From positions 1 to 19,655 of the forward strand of contig CAZSMK010000052.1 of assembly GCA_964608095.1 (NCBI GenBank): 19,655 bases of DNA, written 5' to 3'. Under the pieces are notes generated by a model. The model made no database searches, was not told where the DNA came from, and saw only the letters and a program-made list of their open reading frames with translations. The DNA comes from CAZSMK01 sp964608095. Its GTDB lineage: Bacteria; Sumerlaeota; Sumerlaeia; MWCT01; JAGHBZ01. Positions within the stretch are counted from its first letter, which is position 1. Each line of letters opens with the position of its first letter. Positions 8,195-15,558 of this stretch are shown here, in pieces. Made by a program: the position numbers and the translations under genes.

Positions 8195-9910
8195 TTGAAT
8201 CCAACCGTGGGTACAAAAACTAACATATATACAACACTTTTTGTCCTTGCGTGCATCGTAATAGTAGGAGGAGTTTTTCTTGCAACAATGCCCCGGGGAA
8301 TGTATTGGGGAGACGGATTAGAGCTCACCACTGCGGCGCATTGCCTTGGTATCCCACACCCTACCGGTTATCCCCTTTACATGTTGATAGGCAAACTTTT
8401 CGCCTCATTTCCCGCAGGAACTGTCGCATGGCGTCTGCATTTATCGAGCTTGTGCTTCGTCGCTGCAACGACGGTGATTCTCTTTTTTCTCTTTCGTCTT
8501 CTGGCCCTCCGTCTTTTTCCACCAGAAGTCTTTCCCGATGTACTTTACACTAATTCAATCTGCCTTGCCTTCTCTCTCCTCTTTGCATTCTCGAGAACGG
8601 TCTGGAGACTTGGCACAATCACCGAGGTATACGCACTTCATATTCTCTTCTTCGTGACAACTATTTATCTTGGGTGTCTTTATCTCTTTACTAAACGCCG
8701 AAGATACTTTCTTGGGGTGTTCCTTATCGTTATCATATCGCTTACACACCATATGATGAGTGTGGTAGCGGTTCCTTTTGTTCTGGTATGCGTGGGAGTC
8801 TTTCTTTTTTCTGGTCTTTCCCGGAAAGACAAAATTAAAAGTGCGGGATTGTGCGTTTTGCTCCTTGTTATCGCCTTCATGCTTTTTTTATATCTGCCGG
8901 TAAGGGCACACAAACATCCTCCCATCAACTGGGGCAATCCCGAAAACATGCGGAACTTTCTATGGGTAATTAACGGCGGGGATTTCAAAGACTTTTATTT
9001 CCTCCAATTTCCCGCCGGTCATCATCTTGATTCTCACACACTCGTTCCCTATATCAAGTTACGCCTCGCCGGCATCTATAACTGGTTTCTCTCCGAGTGG
9101 TTCAACCTCTCTACCTTTGGAAATAAAGGACGGATTTTAGGAACCCTCTTCTTTGTGGTTGTATGTGGGATCGGGTTGGTTTATATGGGTATCAGAAAAA
9201 TCCTCCTTGCCATCGCGCTTCTCTGTACCTTGATTTTAACAGTTGCCGTTGTCTTCTTTTATGGAATTTACGATATCGAAGATTATTTTATATCGGCTAT
9301 TCCCTTGCTTTTGATACCTTTCTTTATCGGACTCATGCGATTGTTGAATCTTTTTGAATCTTATTTTCTCGGGCGAAAATTCAACTACCTCAACTGGGTC
9401 GCTTTTGTCCTGCCCATGATGATTTTGGTAACTAATTTCAGCGCCAACAATCGCCGGTTGGACTCCTCCGCGGATAAGTATTCTCAACGCCTTTTTCAAT
9501 CTCTCGAACGGGATTCTATCGTTATCACATTCGGCGATAATGATATTTATTCGCTCTGGTATCGTCAGAAAATACAGGGTGAGCGCCCGGACGTGTTGGT
9601 TGTCGGGGGCAACTTTATATACTCTGAATGGTACCGAACGTTTTTTCGAGAGAAAGACCTCAAGGGGCGACGGATTCATATAGAGAAGCAACCCATCTCA
9701 ACGGAAGAAGTGTTCTACCGGGACCTTCGCAACTGGATTATTGAACCCAATATCGGACGATTTCCCATATACACCACCACGGCTTCGCCTTTTCTCGAAG
9801 AGTGGTATGAAGCGGAGCAGGTGGCGGTGCTTTTACACCCGGATGAATTCAACCGTGTAAAGGCGCGATTCTTGCCCTCACCCTATCTCTATCGTTTACG
9901 GCGTAAATAA
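8195..9910 (+). CDS. DUF2723/TMEM260-like polytopic membrane protein
   Basis: A 571-residue integral membrane protein of the DUF2723 family, which belongs to the GT-C-type glycosyltransferases; the eukaryotic relative TMEM260 is a protein O-mannosyltransferase. The hallmark lies after the first helix: MYWGDGLELT and then LGIPHPTGYPLYMLIG, with the candidate catalytic acid D40. About ten further hydrophobic helices follow, with the conserved GIYDIEDYFI loop, then a soluble tail with ITFGDNDIYSLWY and GERPDVLVV. The tail is much shorter than in the roughly 1000-residue Bacteroidetes members. The start is uncertain: an in-frame stop at 8177 leaves TTG 8195 or GTG 8207, neither with a clear ribosome site. 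ATG 8288 would delete the first helix, so I reject it. It sits alone, 85 bases after the HD-GYP gene. Confidence 0.85.
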   Translation: MNPTVGTKTNIYTTLFVLACIVIVGGVFLATMPRGMYWGDGLELTTAAHCLGIPHPTGYPLYMLIGKLFASFPAGTVAWRLHLSSLCFVAATTVILFFLFRLLALRLFPPEVFPDVLYTNSICLAFSLLFAFSRTVWRLGTITEVYALHILFFVTTIYLGCLYLFTKRRRYFLGVFLIVIISLTHHMMSVVAVPFVLVCVGVFLFSGLSRKDKIKSAGLCVLLLVIAFMLFLYLPVRAHKHPPINWGNPENMRNFLWVINGGDFKDFYFLQFPAGHHLDSHTLVPYIKLRLAGIYNWFLSEWFNLSTFGNKGRILGTLFFVVVCGIGLVYMGIRKILLAIALLCTLILTVAVVFFYGIYDIEDYFISAIPLLLIPFFIGLMRLLNLFESYFLGRKFNYLNWVAFVLPMMILVTNFSANNRRLDSSADKYSQRLFQSLERDSIVITFGDNDIYSLWYRQKIQGERPDVLVVGGNFIYSEWYRTFFREKDLKGRRIHIEKQPISTEEVFYRDLRNWIIEPNIGRFPIYTTTASPFLEEWYEAEQVAVLLHPDEFNRVKARFLPSPYLYRLRRK

Positions 9911-10087
9911 CGCCCGACCGATTGGCTCCAGGATACTTCAATCCAAAAACCAGATTCCAGACGCGCCCTTGTTGAGACTTCTTGTCAAATTATATGATTT
10001 GTTGATTTCTTCAATTAACTGATTTAACATGGTATATCTTCCTGAATATTTGACTTTTTTCTGATACATAAAAGGCATAATTCAGTT

Positions 10088-11344
10088 ATGAATCTACATA
10101 CGCTATACCGCCTTATTTCTATCTCCATACTCCCGCTTGTTCTTCTTTCATGCGCAGGTGAGAACCGGACAGCCTCACAGCACATCAAATTTGTATGGTT
10201 CGGAAGCGAACAGGAAGAAAAAGTTATCCGTGAAATTGTAGAAGATTTTGAAAAAGTGCATCCCGAGATACAGGTCGAGATTCAGATGGTTGAGTGGCTT
10301 CGGTTCAACGAGAAGTTGATCACCATGCTTATCGGTCACAGGGCGCCGGATATTTCCAGAATGTCTGTTCAATGGTGTAAACGGTATGCGGAACTGGGCG
10401 CCTTTACGGATATATCCGACCTGGTGACTGAGAATGACCTCGAGGATTTTGTTGATTCTCGTCTTGCCTCATGTCGTGATGACGACCGCTTGTTCGGATT
10501 GCCTCACAGCTCAATCGGCCTCTTGTTGTTTTACAACAAGGATGCGCTCGATAAAGCGGGTATCGAGGTACCTGCTTCTCTCGAAGACGCCTGGTCATGG
10601 GATGAATTCGAACAGCAATGCCGGCTGGCAATGGAGAAATCAGGCATCGAGTACGGCTGGAGCACATATCGCGGATGGTTTCCACTCCTCTCTTTTTTTT
10701 ACCAGAACAACGGCAGGCTCTTTGACGACACGTTCGAGCGTTCCACATACGCGCGGCAAGAGAACGTCGAAGCGCTATCATGGTTTGTGAATCAGCACCG
10801 GACGGGGATAGCGCCTGCGTCGTCATGGACAGGGGGCGATCCGGGCGCAGACCTCTTTATGCGTGGCTTCTGTGCCTTTCATATTACGGGCAACTGGAGC
10901 ATCACGACGTTCGCGCGCCGAATCAGCGACTTCTCTTGGGATGTCACGTTCCTGCCAAAACAAGAGCGGCGTGCAACCAACGTGGGCGGCGAAAATCTCG
11001 TCATTTTCAACACCAATAAGCGCGCTGCAGCGGTTACTCTCTTACGGTTCCTTACCAATGCAGAGAATGTGGCGCGTTTCTCGCGAAAGGCGCTCTTTAT
11101 TCCGACACGCGAATCCTTGCTCAATTCCGACTTTCAATTTGAACAGTACAACGAGTTCATGCAAAAGTTCATGATACAATCCCGCGACTTCGAGCCAGAG
11201 TGGGCTGTTGAGCAGAGTCTGACCGCATTCTCTGAACTTGAAAACGACTTTTTAAAAAACGTAGAACTTGCAATACTGGGACAAATTACGGCTGAACAGG
11301 CGCTTGAAAACGTTGACGACGAATTCAAGAACCTGCGCTTCTAA
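10088..11344 (+). CDS. ABC sugar-type extracellular solute-binding lipoprotein
   Basis: A 418-residue binding protein that would capture a substrate outside the inner membrane for the two permeases encoded next. It has a lipoprotein signal: basic start, hydrophobic LISISILPLVLL, then lipobox LLSC with the lipidated cysteine at residue 22. The mature part has the usual order of a family 1 solute-binding protein: IKFVWFGSEQEEKVIREIVEDF, then RAPDISRM, LPHSSIGLLLFYNKDALDKAG and AFHITGNWSI. The long tail and W-rich middle fit the carbohydrate-binding cluster. The substrate is not identifiable. Ribosome site is weak (AAAGG at 10071-10075, 12 bases before ATG). A CATAAT at 10076-10081 lies seven bases from the ATG, so the transcript could be nearly leaderless. 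Confidence 0.92.
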   Translation: MNLHTLYRLISISILPLVLLSCAGENRTASQHIKFVWFGSEQEEKVIREIVEDFEKVHPEIQVEIQMVEWLRFNEKLITMLIGHRAPDISRMSVQWCKRYAELGAFTDISDLVTENDLEDFVDSRLASCRDDDRLFGLPHSSIGLLLFYNKDALDKAGIEVPASLEDAWSWDEFEQQCRLAMEKSGIEYGWSTYRGWFPLLSFFYQNNGRLFDDTFERSTYARQENVEALSWFVNQHRTGIAPASSWTGGDPGADLFMRGFCAFHITGNWSITTFARRISDFSWDVTFLPKQERRATNVGGENLVIFNTNKRAAAVTLLRFLTNAENVARFSRKALFIPTRESLLNSDFQFEQYNEFMQKFMIQSRDFEPEWAVEQSLTAFSELENDFLKNVELAILGQITAEQALENVDDEFKNLRF

Positions 11345-11383
11345 TATAAAAAACTTTGGTGAACGTACAGGAACGCACGAGCG

Positions 11384-12262
11384 ATGAAAAGCAGCCTCAG
11401 AGAACATGTGTACGCGTACAGCTTTTTGCTGCCTGCGCTGATCATTATTACTGTCTTTTCGTTCATTCCTATTCTCGCAGCGTTCGGACTGAGCTTTTGC
11501 AAGTGGCGGATTCTGGGCAATCCTGATTTTGTGGGACTCAGAAACTATCAATACGTCCTCAGCGACAAGGTCTTCTGGATCGCATTGAAGAATACGGCAT
11601 ATTATAGTTTTGTCACGGTGCCGGCGGGATTGGTCCTTGCGCTCGCAAGCGCCCTGCTTCTCAATCAACAACTCAAAGGCAGGGTGTTTTTCAGGGGTGT
11701 AATCTTTTTTCCGGTCACTATTTCCATGGTAGTCATATCGCTGATATGGGGCTGGATGTTCAGTGAACATTACGGCGTGGTGAATTTTCTCCTTGAACGA
11801 GTAGGCGTCGAACCACGTGCATGGTTGGCTAATCCGCGTTACTCGCTTCCCATCATAATGGTCATGAGTATTTGGAAGGGGTTTGGTTACGGCATGGTGA
11901 TCTACCTCGCGGCGTTACAGTCGATACCGCGAACCTACTATGAAGCAGCCACTATCGATGGGGCAAACCCATGGCAGAGGTTTCTGCATATTACGTTGCC
12001 ACTTCTCAATCCAACCACGCTTTTTGTACTTGTGATTGCCTTCATTGGCTCGTTTCAGGTGTTCGACCAGGTGTACGTGCTCACGCGCGGCGGTCCTGGA
12101 CATTCCACCACTGTCCTGGTTCTTTATCTGTACGAAGAGGCGTTCGGCGGTAAATTTCGCATGGGACGCGCTTGCTCCATCGCTTACATACTGTTTGTTA
12201 TTGTCCTTGTCTTCACACTTATTCAAATGAAATTTTTCAGGCAAAAAGGGTTTGAACGATGA
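11384..12262 (+). CDS. ABC transporter permease, MalF/UgpA type
   Basis: A 292-residue inner-membrane permease with about six helices (first at 12-36). The cytoplasmic EAA loop that docks the ATPase is clear: EAATIDGANPWQRFLHITLP at 187-206. This subunit is the MalF-like half of a carbohydrate-uptake-1 type importer. It starts 39 bases after the binding-protein gene and ends 40 bases before the second permease, so the three are one transcription unit. AGGA at 11369-11372 is the nearest ribosome site. Length is normal for UgpA/LacF-type proteins, shorter than MalF, which carries an extra periplasmic domain. Confidence 0.93.
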   Translation: MKSSLREHVYAYSFLLPALIIITVFSFIPILAAFGLSFCKWRILGNPDFVGLRNYQYVLSDKVFWIALKNTAYYSFVTVPAGLVLALASALLLNQQLKGRVFFRGVIFFPVTISMVVISLIWGWMFSEHYGVVNFLLERVGVEPRAWLANPRYSLPIIMVMSIWKGFGYGMVIYLAALQSIPRTYYEAATIDGANPWQRFLHITLPLLNPTTLFVLVIAFIGSFQVFDQVYVLTRGGPGHSTTVLVLYLYEEAFGGKFRMGRACSIAYILFVIVLVFTLIQMKFFRQKGFER

Positions 12263-12302
12263 TTACACGAACAAGAAGAGATGATGGATAAACCGCTATA
12301 AA

Positions 12303-13124
12303 ATGAAACAGAAACGTAGCATAGGGAAATCAGTAAGTTACGGACTCCTTCTCGTTGTGTCCGCCATTATGCTTTTTCCCTTTTTCTATATGTTCGTGAC
12401 TGCATGCAAGGATGAGACCCAATTCGTGAAACGTGCCTTCTTCCCTGATCCATGGCTGTTGAAAAATTTCTTAATTGCATGGACTAAAGAACCGTTTACA
12501 CTCTTTTTATTCAACAGCCTCTTGGTTGCGGCGGTGACCCTCAGCCTTGCCGTCTTTCTTGCTGCAATGGGAGGTTTTGCGCTCTGCAAATACCGTTTCG
12601 GTGGGCGAAAAGTTCTCTTCACTGTGATTATTGCCACCATGATGGTTCCCGCGCAGGTAACTATGATCCCGAACTTTTTGATCTCAGCGCGCCTGGGAAT
12701 ACTCGACAGTTATGCCGGGCTTATTATTCCGGTTCTGCCGCTGGCATTTGGCATTTTCATGATGCGGCAGTTTATGTTCTCTGTTCCCGACAGCCTGCTC
12801 GAGGCGGCACGCGTTGACGGCGCCACCGAGTTCGCTACCTTTCTCAAGATTGTCCTGCCGCTCTCAAAACCCGCCATCGTGACGCTCGGCATCTTTACCT
12901 TCATGTTCAGCTGGAACAACTTTCTCTGGCCCCTCATCATTCTCGACACGGAAAGCAAATATACCATCCCCATCGGGTTGCTGAGGTTCGCACAGCAGTA
13001 CGATACCCAGTTCCATTACCAGATGGCGGTCTCATTACTCAGCATTCTTCCCGTAATGATCGTGTTCACGCTGTTCCAGCGTGCATTTGTGCAGGGTATG
13101 GCGTTAACCGGATTAAAAGAGTAA
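12303..13124 (+). CDS. ABC transporter permease, MalG/UgpE type
   Basis: A 273-residue inner-membrane permease, the MalG-like partner of the preceding gene. Helix one is at about 12-34, the N-terminal signature is FPFFYMFVTACKDETQF, and the EAA loop reads EAARVDGATEFATFLKIVLP at 167-186. The C-terminus FVQGMALTGLKE is typical (family members usually end near G-x-x-x-GAVKG/LKE). It is the last gene of the operon. No ATPase gene follows: downstream is a convergent cold shock gene, so ATP hydrolysis must come from a shared MsmK/UgpC-like subunit encoded elsewhere. Confidence 0.93.
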   Translation: MKQKRSIGKSVSYGLLLVVSAIMLFPFFYMFVTACKDETQFVKRAFFPDPWLLKNFLIAWTKEPFTLFLFNSLLVAAVTLSLAVFLAAMGGFALCKYRFGGRKVLFTVIIATMMVPAQVTMIPNFLISARLGILDSYAGLIIPVLPLAFGIFMMRQFMFSVPDSLLEAARVDGATEFATFLKIVLPLSKPAIVTLGIFTFMFSWNNFLWPLIILDTESKYTIPIGLLRFAQQYDTQFHYQMAVSLLSILPVMIVFTLFQRAFVQGMALTGLKE

Positions 13125-13213
13125 GCCTTAGGGAAACTGTGCAAGGCGTAAAAAGATTACACCTACTCACCTAAGCGGATTACTCTTTATGAGATTCGCA
13201 GTATTGGGGAAGG

Positions 13214-13238
13214 AAAAAGCCCCGCGTTACCGCGGGGC
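13214..13238 (-). terminator. Intrinsic terminator of the cold shock gene
   Basis: GCCCCGCG (13219-13226) and CGCGGGGC (13231-13238) form a perfect 8-bp GC stem with a four-base loop. On the minus strand the loop reads GTAA, a GNRA tetraloop, and the stem is followed by TTTTT, a textbook terminator 26 bases after the cold shock stop codon. On the + strand no clean T-run follows, so any role in ending the importer operon would be weaker. Confidence 0.8.
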
Positions 13239-13263
13239 CGGGGTTATTTCTCTCTTTATGAGA

Positions 13264-13467
13264 TCAGCAGGGGCGGACATTTGTGGCCTCGGGTCCTTTT
13301 CGACCCTCTCCCGGCACATATTCCACCGCTTGTCCTTCTTGAAGTGTTTTAAAACCTTCTCCCTGAACGTTGCTATAGTGGACGAATAAATCATCGCCAC
13401 CATCGTCTGGCTGGATAAATCCATAACCCTTTTTCTCGTTAAACCACTTTACTGTTCCTTTACTCAA
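13264..13467 (-). CDS. Cold shock protein, CspA family
   Basis: A 67-residue single cold-shock domain protein that binds single-stranded RNA and DNA. RNP1 is KGYGFIQ and RNP2 is DLFVHYS, within the standard order GTVKWFNEKKGYGFI, FVHYSN, EGQAVEYVPGEGRKGPEATNVRP. Length is normal for the family. The start codon is TTG at 13467, eight bases after AAGGAG (minus-strand read of 13476-13481), so the ribosome site settles an unusual start. It is transcribed toward the importer operon and ends at the hairpin at 13214-13238. A long leader with two perfect hairpins precedes it. The protein ends in an unusual cysteine. It could act as a constitutive RNA chaperone as well as in cold response. Confidence 0.96.
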   Translation of the reverse strand: MSKGTVKWFNEKKGYGFIQPDDGGDDLFVHYSNVQGEGFKTLQEGQAVEYVPGEGRKGPEATNVRPC

Positions 13468-13482
13468 AGTACTTTCTCCTTA

Positions 13483-13552
13483 GGCTCGTTCTTCGAGCCG
13501 ATTTTTATTTTTCCCCGTTGTTTTAAATCGTCTTTCTCACTTTTTGAGAAAG
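13483..13552 (-). promoter_or_regulatory. Two-hairpin leader of the cold shock gene
   Basis: Two perfect inverted repeats lie just upstream of the gene. The first, 13483-13499, has a 6-bp stem (GGCTCG/CGAGCC) and a 5-base loop, and ends one base from the AAGGAG ribosome site. The second, 13532-13552, has an 8-bp stem (CTTTCTCA/TGAGAAAG) and a 5-base loop. Cold shock genes commonly have structured leaders, so a translation-control role is plausible. I did not find a convincing promoter further upstream. Confidence 0.5.
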
Positions 13553-13709
13553 CATTACATACAGAGAAAAACCATTAAACCTTATTTCGCAGTACAAGAG
13601 CAACAAAAATCTCTTATTTTTTCATTTTATTTTTGTTACGCGGATAATAACAATCCGATCACGGCTCCCCCCTACCACTTTGTTATACGCTGTAAACCAT
13701 GTGATGCCG

Positions 13710-13765
13710 TACCATGTAGGCAAGGCGTACCATCAACATGGTACGATCGCTCCACACAGGTATAC
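13710..13765. repeat. Dispersed repeat family A, copy 1
   Basis: A 56-base unit matching 14018-14073 at 51 of 56 positions by hand alignment. It contains a hairpin at 13726-13745, CGTACCAT and ATGGTACG around the loop CAAC. Its right part (13750-13781) continues into a second match at 15559-15590, 28 of 32 identical. Confidence 0.8.
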
Positions 13766-13792
13766 CGATAGACTTTCCGCTATTTCCACACT

Positions 13793-13831
13793 CGCACTCG
13801 CATTCGTACACCCCTTGGCGTTGTACGCGCA
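13793..13831. repeat. GC-rich dispersed repeat (family C, right copy)
   Basis: Reverse-complement copy of 241-280, differing by one base deletion and one substitution. It lies between family A copy 1 and the palindrome at 13850. Confidence 0.7.
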
Positions 13832-13849
13832 CTCGTTTTTTTCGGAGTA

Positions 13850-13873
13850 GGGTCGTTCGGATCCGAACGACCC
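13850..13873. repeat. Perfect 24-bp palindrome, first of two copies
   Basis: GGGTCGTTCGGA is followed directly by its exact reverse complement, with GGATCC at the centre. Nearly the same element lies inverted at 19513-19535, and the similarity extends into the flanks (GAGTA on one side, CCGG on the other). Confidence 0.85.
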
Positions 13874-13910
13874 CCGGCATAAGAGCAAATCGAAATTCAT
13901 ATTATGATTA

Positions 13911-13942
13911 TAAATACCGGTCGAAGACGCGCCGTGGCGGGT
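13911..13942. repeat. Dispersed repeat family B, copy 2
   Basis: Matches 15512-15543 at 30 of 32 positions, and contains the 18-mer GGTCGAAGACGCGCCGTG that occurs inverted at 141-158. Degenerate further units (GATTCGCCGTGGAGAATCGA, then CGACGCGCCGTGGTGGATCA) continue to about 14009. Confidence 0.75.
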
Positions 13943-14017
13943 CGTAGATTCGCCGTGGAGAATCGAAGATATCGCTTTAGCGGATCAACGACGCGCCGTG
14001 GTGGATCACAGAGTACG

Positions 14018-14073
14018 TACCCTTTAGGCAAGGCGTACCATCAACATGGTAAGATCACTCCACACAGGTGTAC
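14018..14073. repeat. Dispersed repeat family A, copy 2
   Basis: Direct copy of 13710-13765 with five substitutions, 308 bases downstream. One substitution breaks the outer pairs of the internal hairpin, leaving TACCAT/ATGGTA around CAAC. Confidence 0.8.
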
Positions 14074-14248
14074 TAATAATCTTTTCGTCTATAATTCAAA
14101 AAAATCTCTTTGGATGGGTGAAAAGCAGTCCCCACTCATTTTTCGGTAAGGAGAATTGTGAGGCAACCAGCATGCCGCTATTTCTTCTTCGGGATTTTTT
14201 TATTATGAAGCAATAATAGGGAACATTTTGCTTGCTCACCGGTATGTT

Positions 14249-14296
14249 TTGATGTAGTATATGCACTATTTGATGTAGTATATGCATCATATGATG
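14249..14296 (+). promoter_or_regulatory. Operator-like tandem repeats and palindrome before the wHTH gene
   Basis: The 17-mer TTGATGTAGTATATGCA occurs exactly twice, at 14249-14265 and 14270-14286, 21 bases apart, which is two helical turns. The second overlaps a perfect palindrome CATCATATGATG at 14285-14296, ending 22 bases before the start codon. A weak -35 TTGCTC (14232-14237) and -10 TAGTAT (14255-14260), 17 apart, would put repeat 1 over the -10. Autoregulation by the winged-helix protein is the obvious reading. Confidence 0.6.
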
Positions 14297-14318
14297 AAAA
14301 TGTTATGGAGATGAAAAA

Positions 14319-14648
14319 ATGCTGGAAACTTTACTCGGCTCCACAAGTTGTGAGCAGGTTCTGCTTTTTATTCACGCTCGACAGGAAGGCTATCCCCGTG
14401 AAATCGCTCGCTTCTTCGATGTTGACTACAGACCTATCCGCAATCAATTAGATAAACTCGAGGCGGGAGGCATTCTGCGTAGCCGTTCCGCCGGGAGGAC
14501 AAGATTGTATTCGTTCAATACCCAGTGCCCTTATCTGAAAGAACTTAAAGCCCTTCTTGATAAAGTAATGACGTTCTGCCCTGATGATCTAAGGGAACGA
14601 CTTATCATGAAGAGGCGAAGACCAAGACGACGAGGTAAACCCTTGTGA
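14319..14648 (+). CDS. Small winged-helix transcriptional regulator
   Basis: A 109-residue protein with a winged helix-turn-helix spanning about residues 10-75: EQVLLFIHARQEGYPREIARFFDVDYRPIRNQLDKLEAGGILRSRSAG, then the wing RTRLYSFN. The order resembles ArsR/MarR-like single-domain regulators. A C-terminal basic tail (MKRRRPRRRGKPL) follows; I recall similar tails on small wHTH proteins paired with nucleotidyltransferases in other bacteria. ATG 14319 is eight bases after GGAG (14307-14310). The stop overlaps the start of the nucleotidyltransferase gene by GTGA, so they are co-translated. Tandem operator-like repeats directly upstream suggest it represses its own promoter. It may be the antitoxin of a two-gene module, which is inference. 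It is too short to be AbiEi. Confidence 0.8.
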   Translation: MLETLLGSTSCEQVLLFIHARQEGYPREIARFFDVDYRPIRNQLDKLEAGGILRSRSAGRTRLYSFNTQCPYLKELKALLDKVMTFCPDDLRERLIMKRRRPRRRGKPL

Positions 14649-15187
14649 AACCCATCGGTAGCATGAGCAGGGCGGAGCTTGCTGCTTTTGTTCAGGAGCA
14701 ACTTCATACCAGAGGAATCGATATGGTTCTAAGTGGTGGTGCGTGTGTATCTATTTACAGTGACGGGAAATACCTCTCAATGGATCTCGACATGATACAC
14801 TTGTCGCTCATAGCCCCTAAACGAAAGATAATTCGCGAAGCCATGCGCGAGATTGGCTTTATCGAGGAGGGACGCTACTTCGAGCATCCAGACACAGACC
14901 TTTTCGTCGAGTTCCCTCCCGGTCCACCTGCCGTAGGAGAAGAGCCAGTGAAAGATATTATCGAGCGACAAGAGTGCACTGGCATACTCAAGATCATTTC
15001 GCCTACCGACTGCGTGAAGGACCGATTGGCAGCTTATTACCATTGGGGTGACATTCCTTCCCTTGAGCAGGCTATCCTGGTTGCCCTCGAGAACCCGATA
15101 GATCTCGATGAGGTTAAACGATGGTCGAAGGCTGAAGGAAAGGGCGAACAGTTTGAAAAGATCCGCACCCGACTAAAAAATAAGTAA
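14645..15187 (+). CDS. Nucleotidyltransferase-fold protein, possible toxin
   Basis: A 180-residue protein with the minimal nucleotidyltransferase pattern: VLSGGACVSIYSDGKYLSMDLDMI, where GG (31-32) is followed by the acidic pair D47 and D49. An acidic VEFPPGPPAVGEEP stretch and an alpha-helical C-terminus follow (KIISPTDCVKDRLAAYYHWGD, typical of AbiEii/MNT-like domains). It would transfer a nucleotide to a protein, RNA or small molecule; the target is unknown. The start is GTG 14645, eight bases after GAGGT (14632-14636), and overlaps the upstream stop codon. The wHTH/NTase order matches known type IV or type VII-like toxin-antitoxin modules, so toxin or antitoxin function is plausible but unproven. 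It could also be a stand-alone resistance-type enzyme. Confidence 0.75.
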   Translation: MKPIGSMSRAELAAFVQEQLHTRGIDMVLSGGACVSIYSDGKYLSMDLDMIHLSLIAPKRKIIREAMREIGFIEEGRYFEHPDTDLFVEFPPGPPAVGEEPVKDIIERQECTGILKIISPTDCVKDRLAAYYHWGDIPSLEQAILVALENPIDLDEVKRWSKAEGKGEQFEKIRTRLKNK

Positions 15188-15413
15188 CGAGTTCAGGTCC
15201 CTGACTTTTCACTTTTCTTATTATGTTGTTAGCCCGGACATGCGCTCAACTCAAGGTTCCTGCGAGAGTACAAGATCATAAATCTATCAATCTGCATGAT
15301 CTTCCGTCATAAACAGAAAAACAACAGAACAATCTTTCGTGGCACCACGGATTTTCAATTATTGCTTCGCACGCCTGAGCGTGCTCGCTATCGCTATCGA
15401 AATCTGAATCGAG

Positions 15414-15477
15414 TTTTTTATCTCTGAATGTGGTTCTCTGCGACCTCAAAGGGGAATTCTCTGCGAATTCTGCGTTG
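15414..15477. repeat. Dispersed CGCAGAATTC repeat (family D, right copy)
   Basis: Reverse-complement counterpart of 471-510. It has an extra internal segment of about 23 bases that repeats the GCAGAGA word, which suggests local duplication in this copy. Confidence 0.7.
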
Positions 15478-15511
15478 AAGTATTTATAAAGAAAAAATCA
15501 TTTTAGGGTAT

Positions 15512-15543
15512 TAAATACTGGTCGAAGACGCGCCGTGGCGGGG
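15512..15543. repeat. Dispersed repeat family B, copy 3
   Basis: Same orientation as 13911-13942 with about two differences in 32, inverted relative to 141-158. It is followed by a GGGCGCGGAGCGCCC hairpin at 15541-15555 (GGGCGC/GCGCCC, three-base loop). Confidence 0.75.
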
Positions 15544-15558
15544 CGCGGAGCGCCCTCA

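Larger units (their letters stand above)
13560..14248. other. Gene-free accessory stretch built of repeats
   Basis: No gene is supported here. It begins with AT-rich sequence belonging to the cold shock leader and promoter region, then carries copies of families A (twice), B and C and the 24-bp palindrome at 13850. Short reading frames across it are repeat-derived. Dense repeats immediately before the winged-helix/nucleotidyltransferase cassette suggest a variable locus. Confidence 0.6.

Noticed and set aside
8288..9910. ATG 8288 as start of the DUF2723 gene
   Set aside because: It would remove the first membrane helix. The GGAGGAG upstream is 14 bases away, too far.
13544..13947. Short + strand frames over the cold shock leader and repeats
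   Set aside because: Frames lie in repeat DNA or antisense to the cold shock leader, with no domain or ribosome site.
13700..14075. CRISPR-like array
   Set aside because: Only two copies of the 56-base unit, 308 bases apart with other repeats between them. Spacing is irregular and no cas gene is present.
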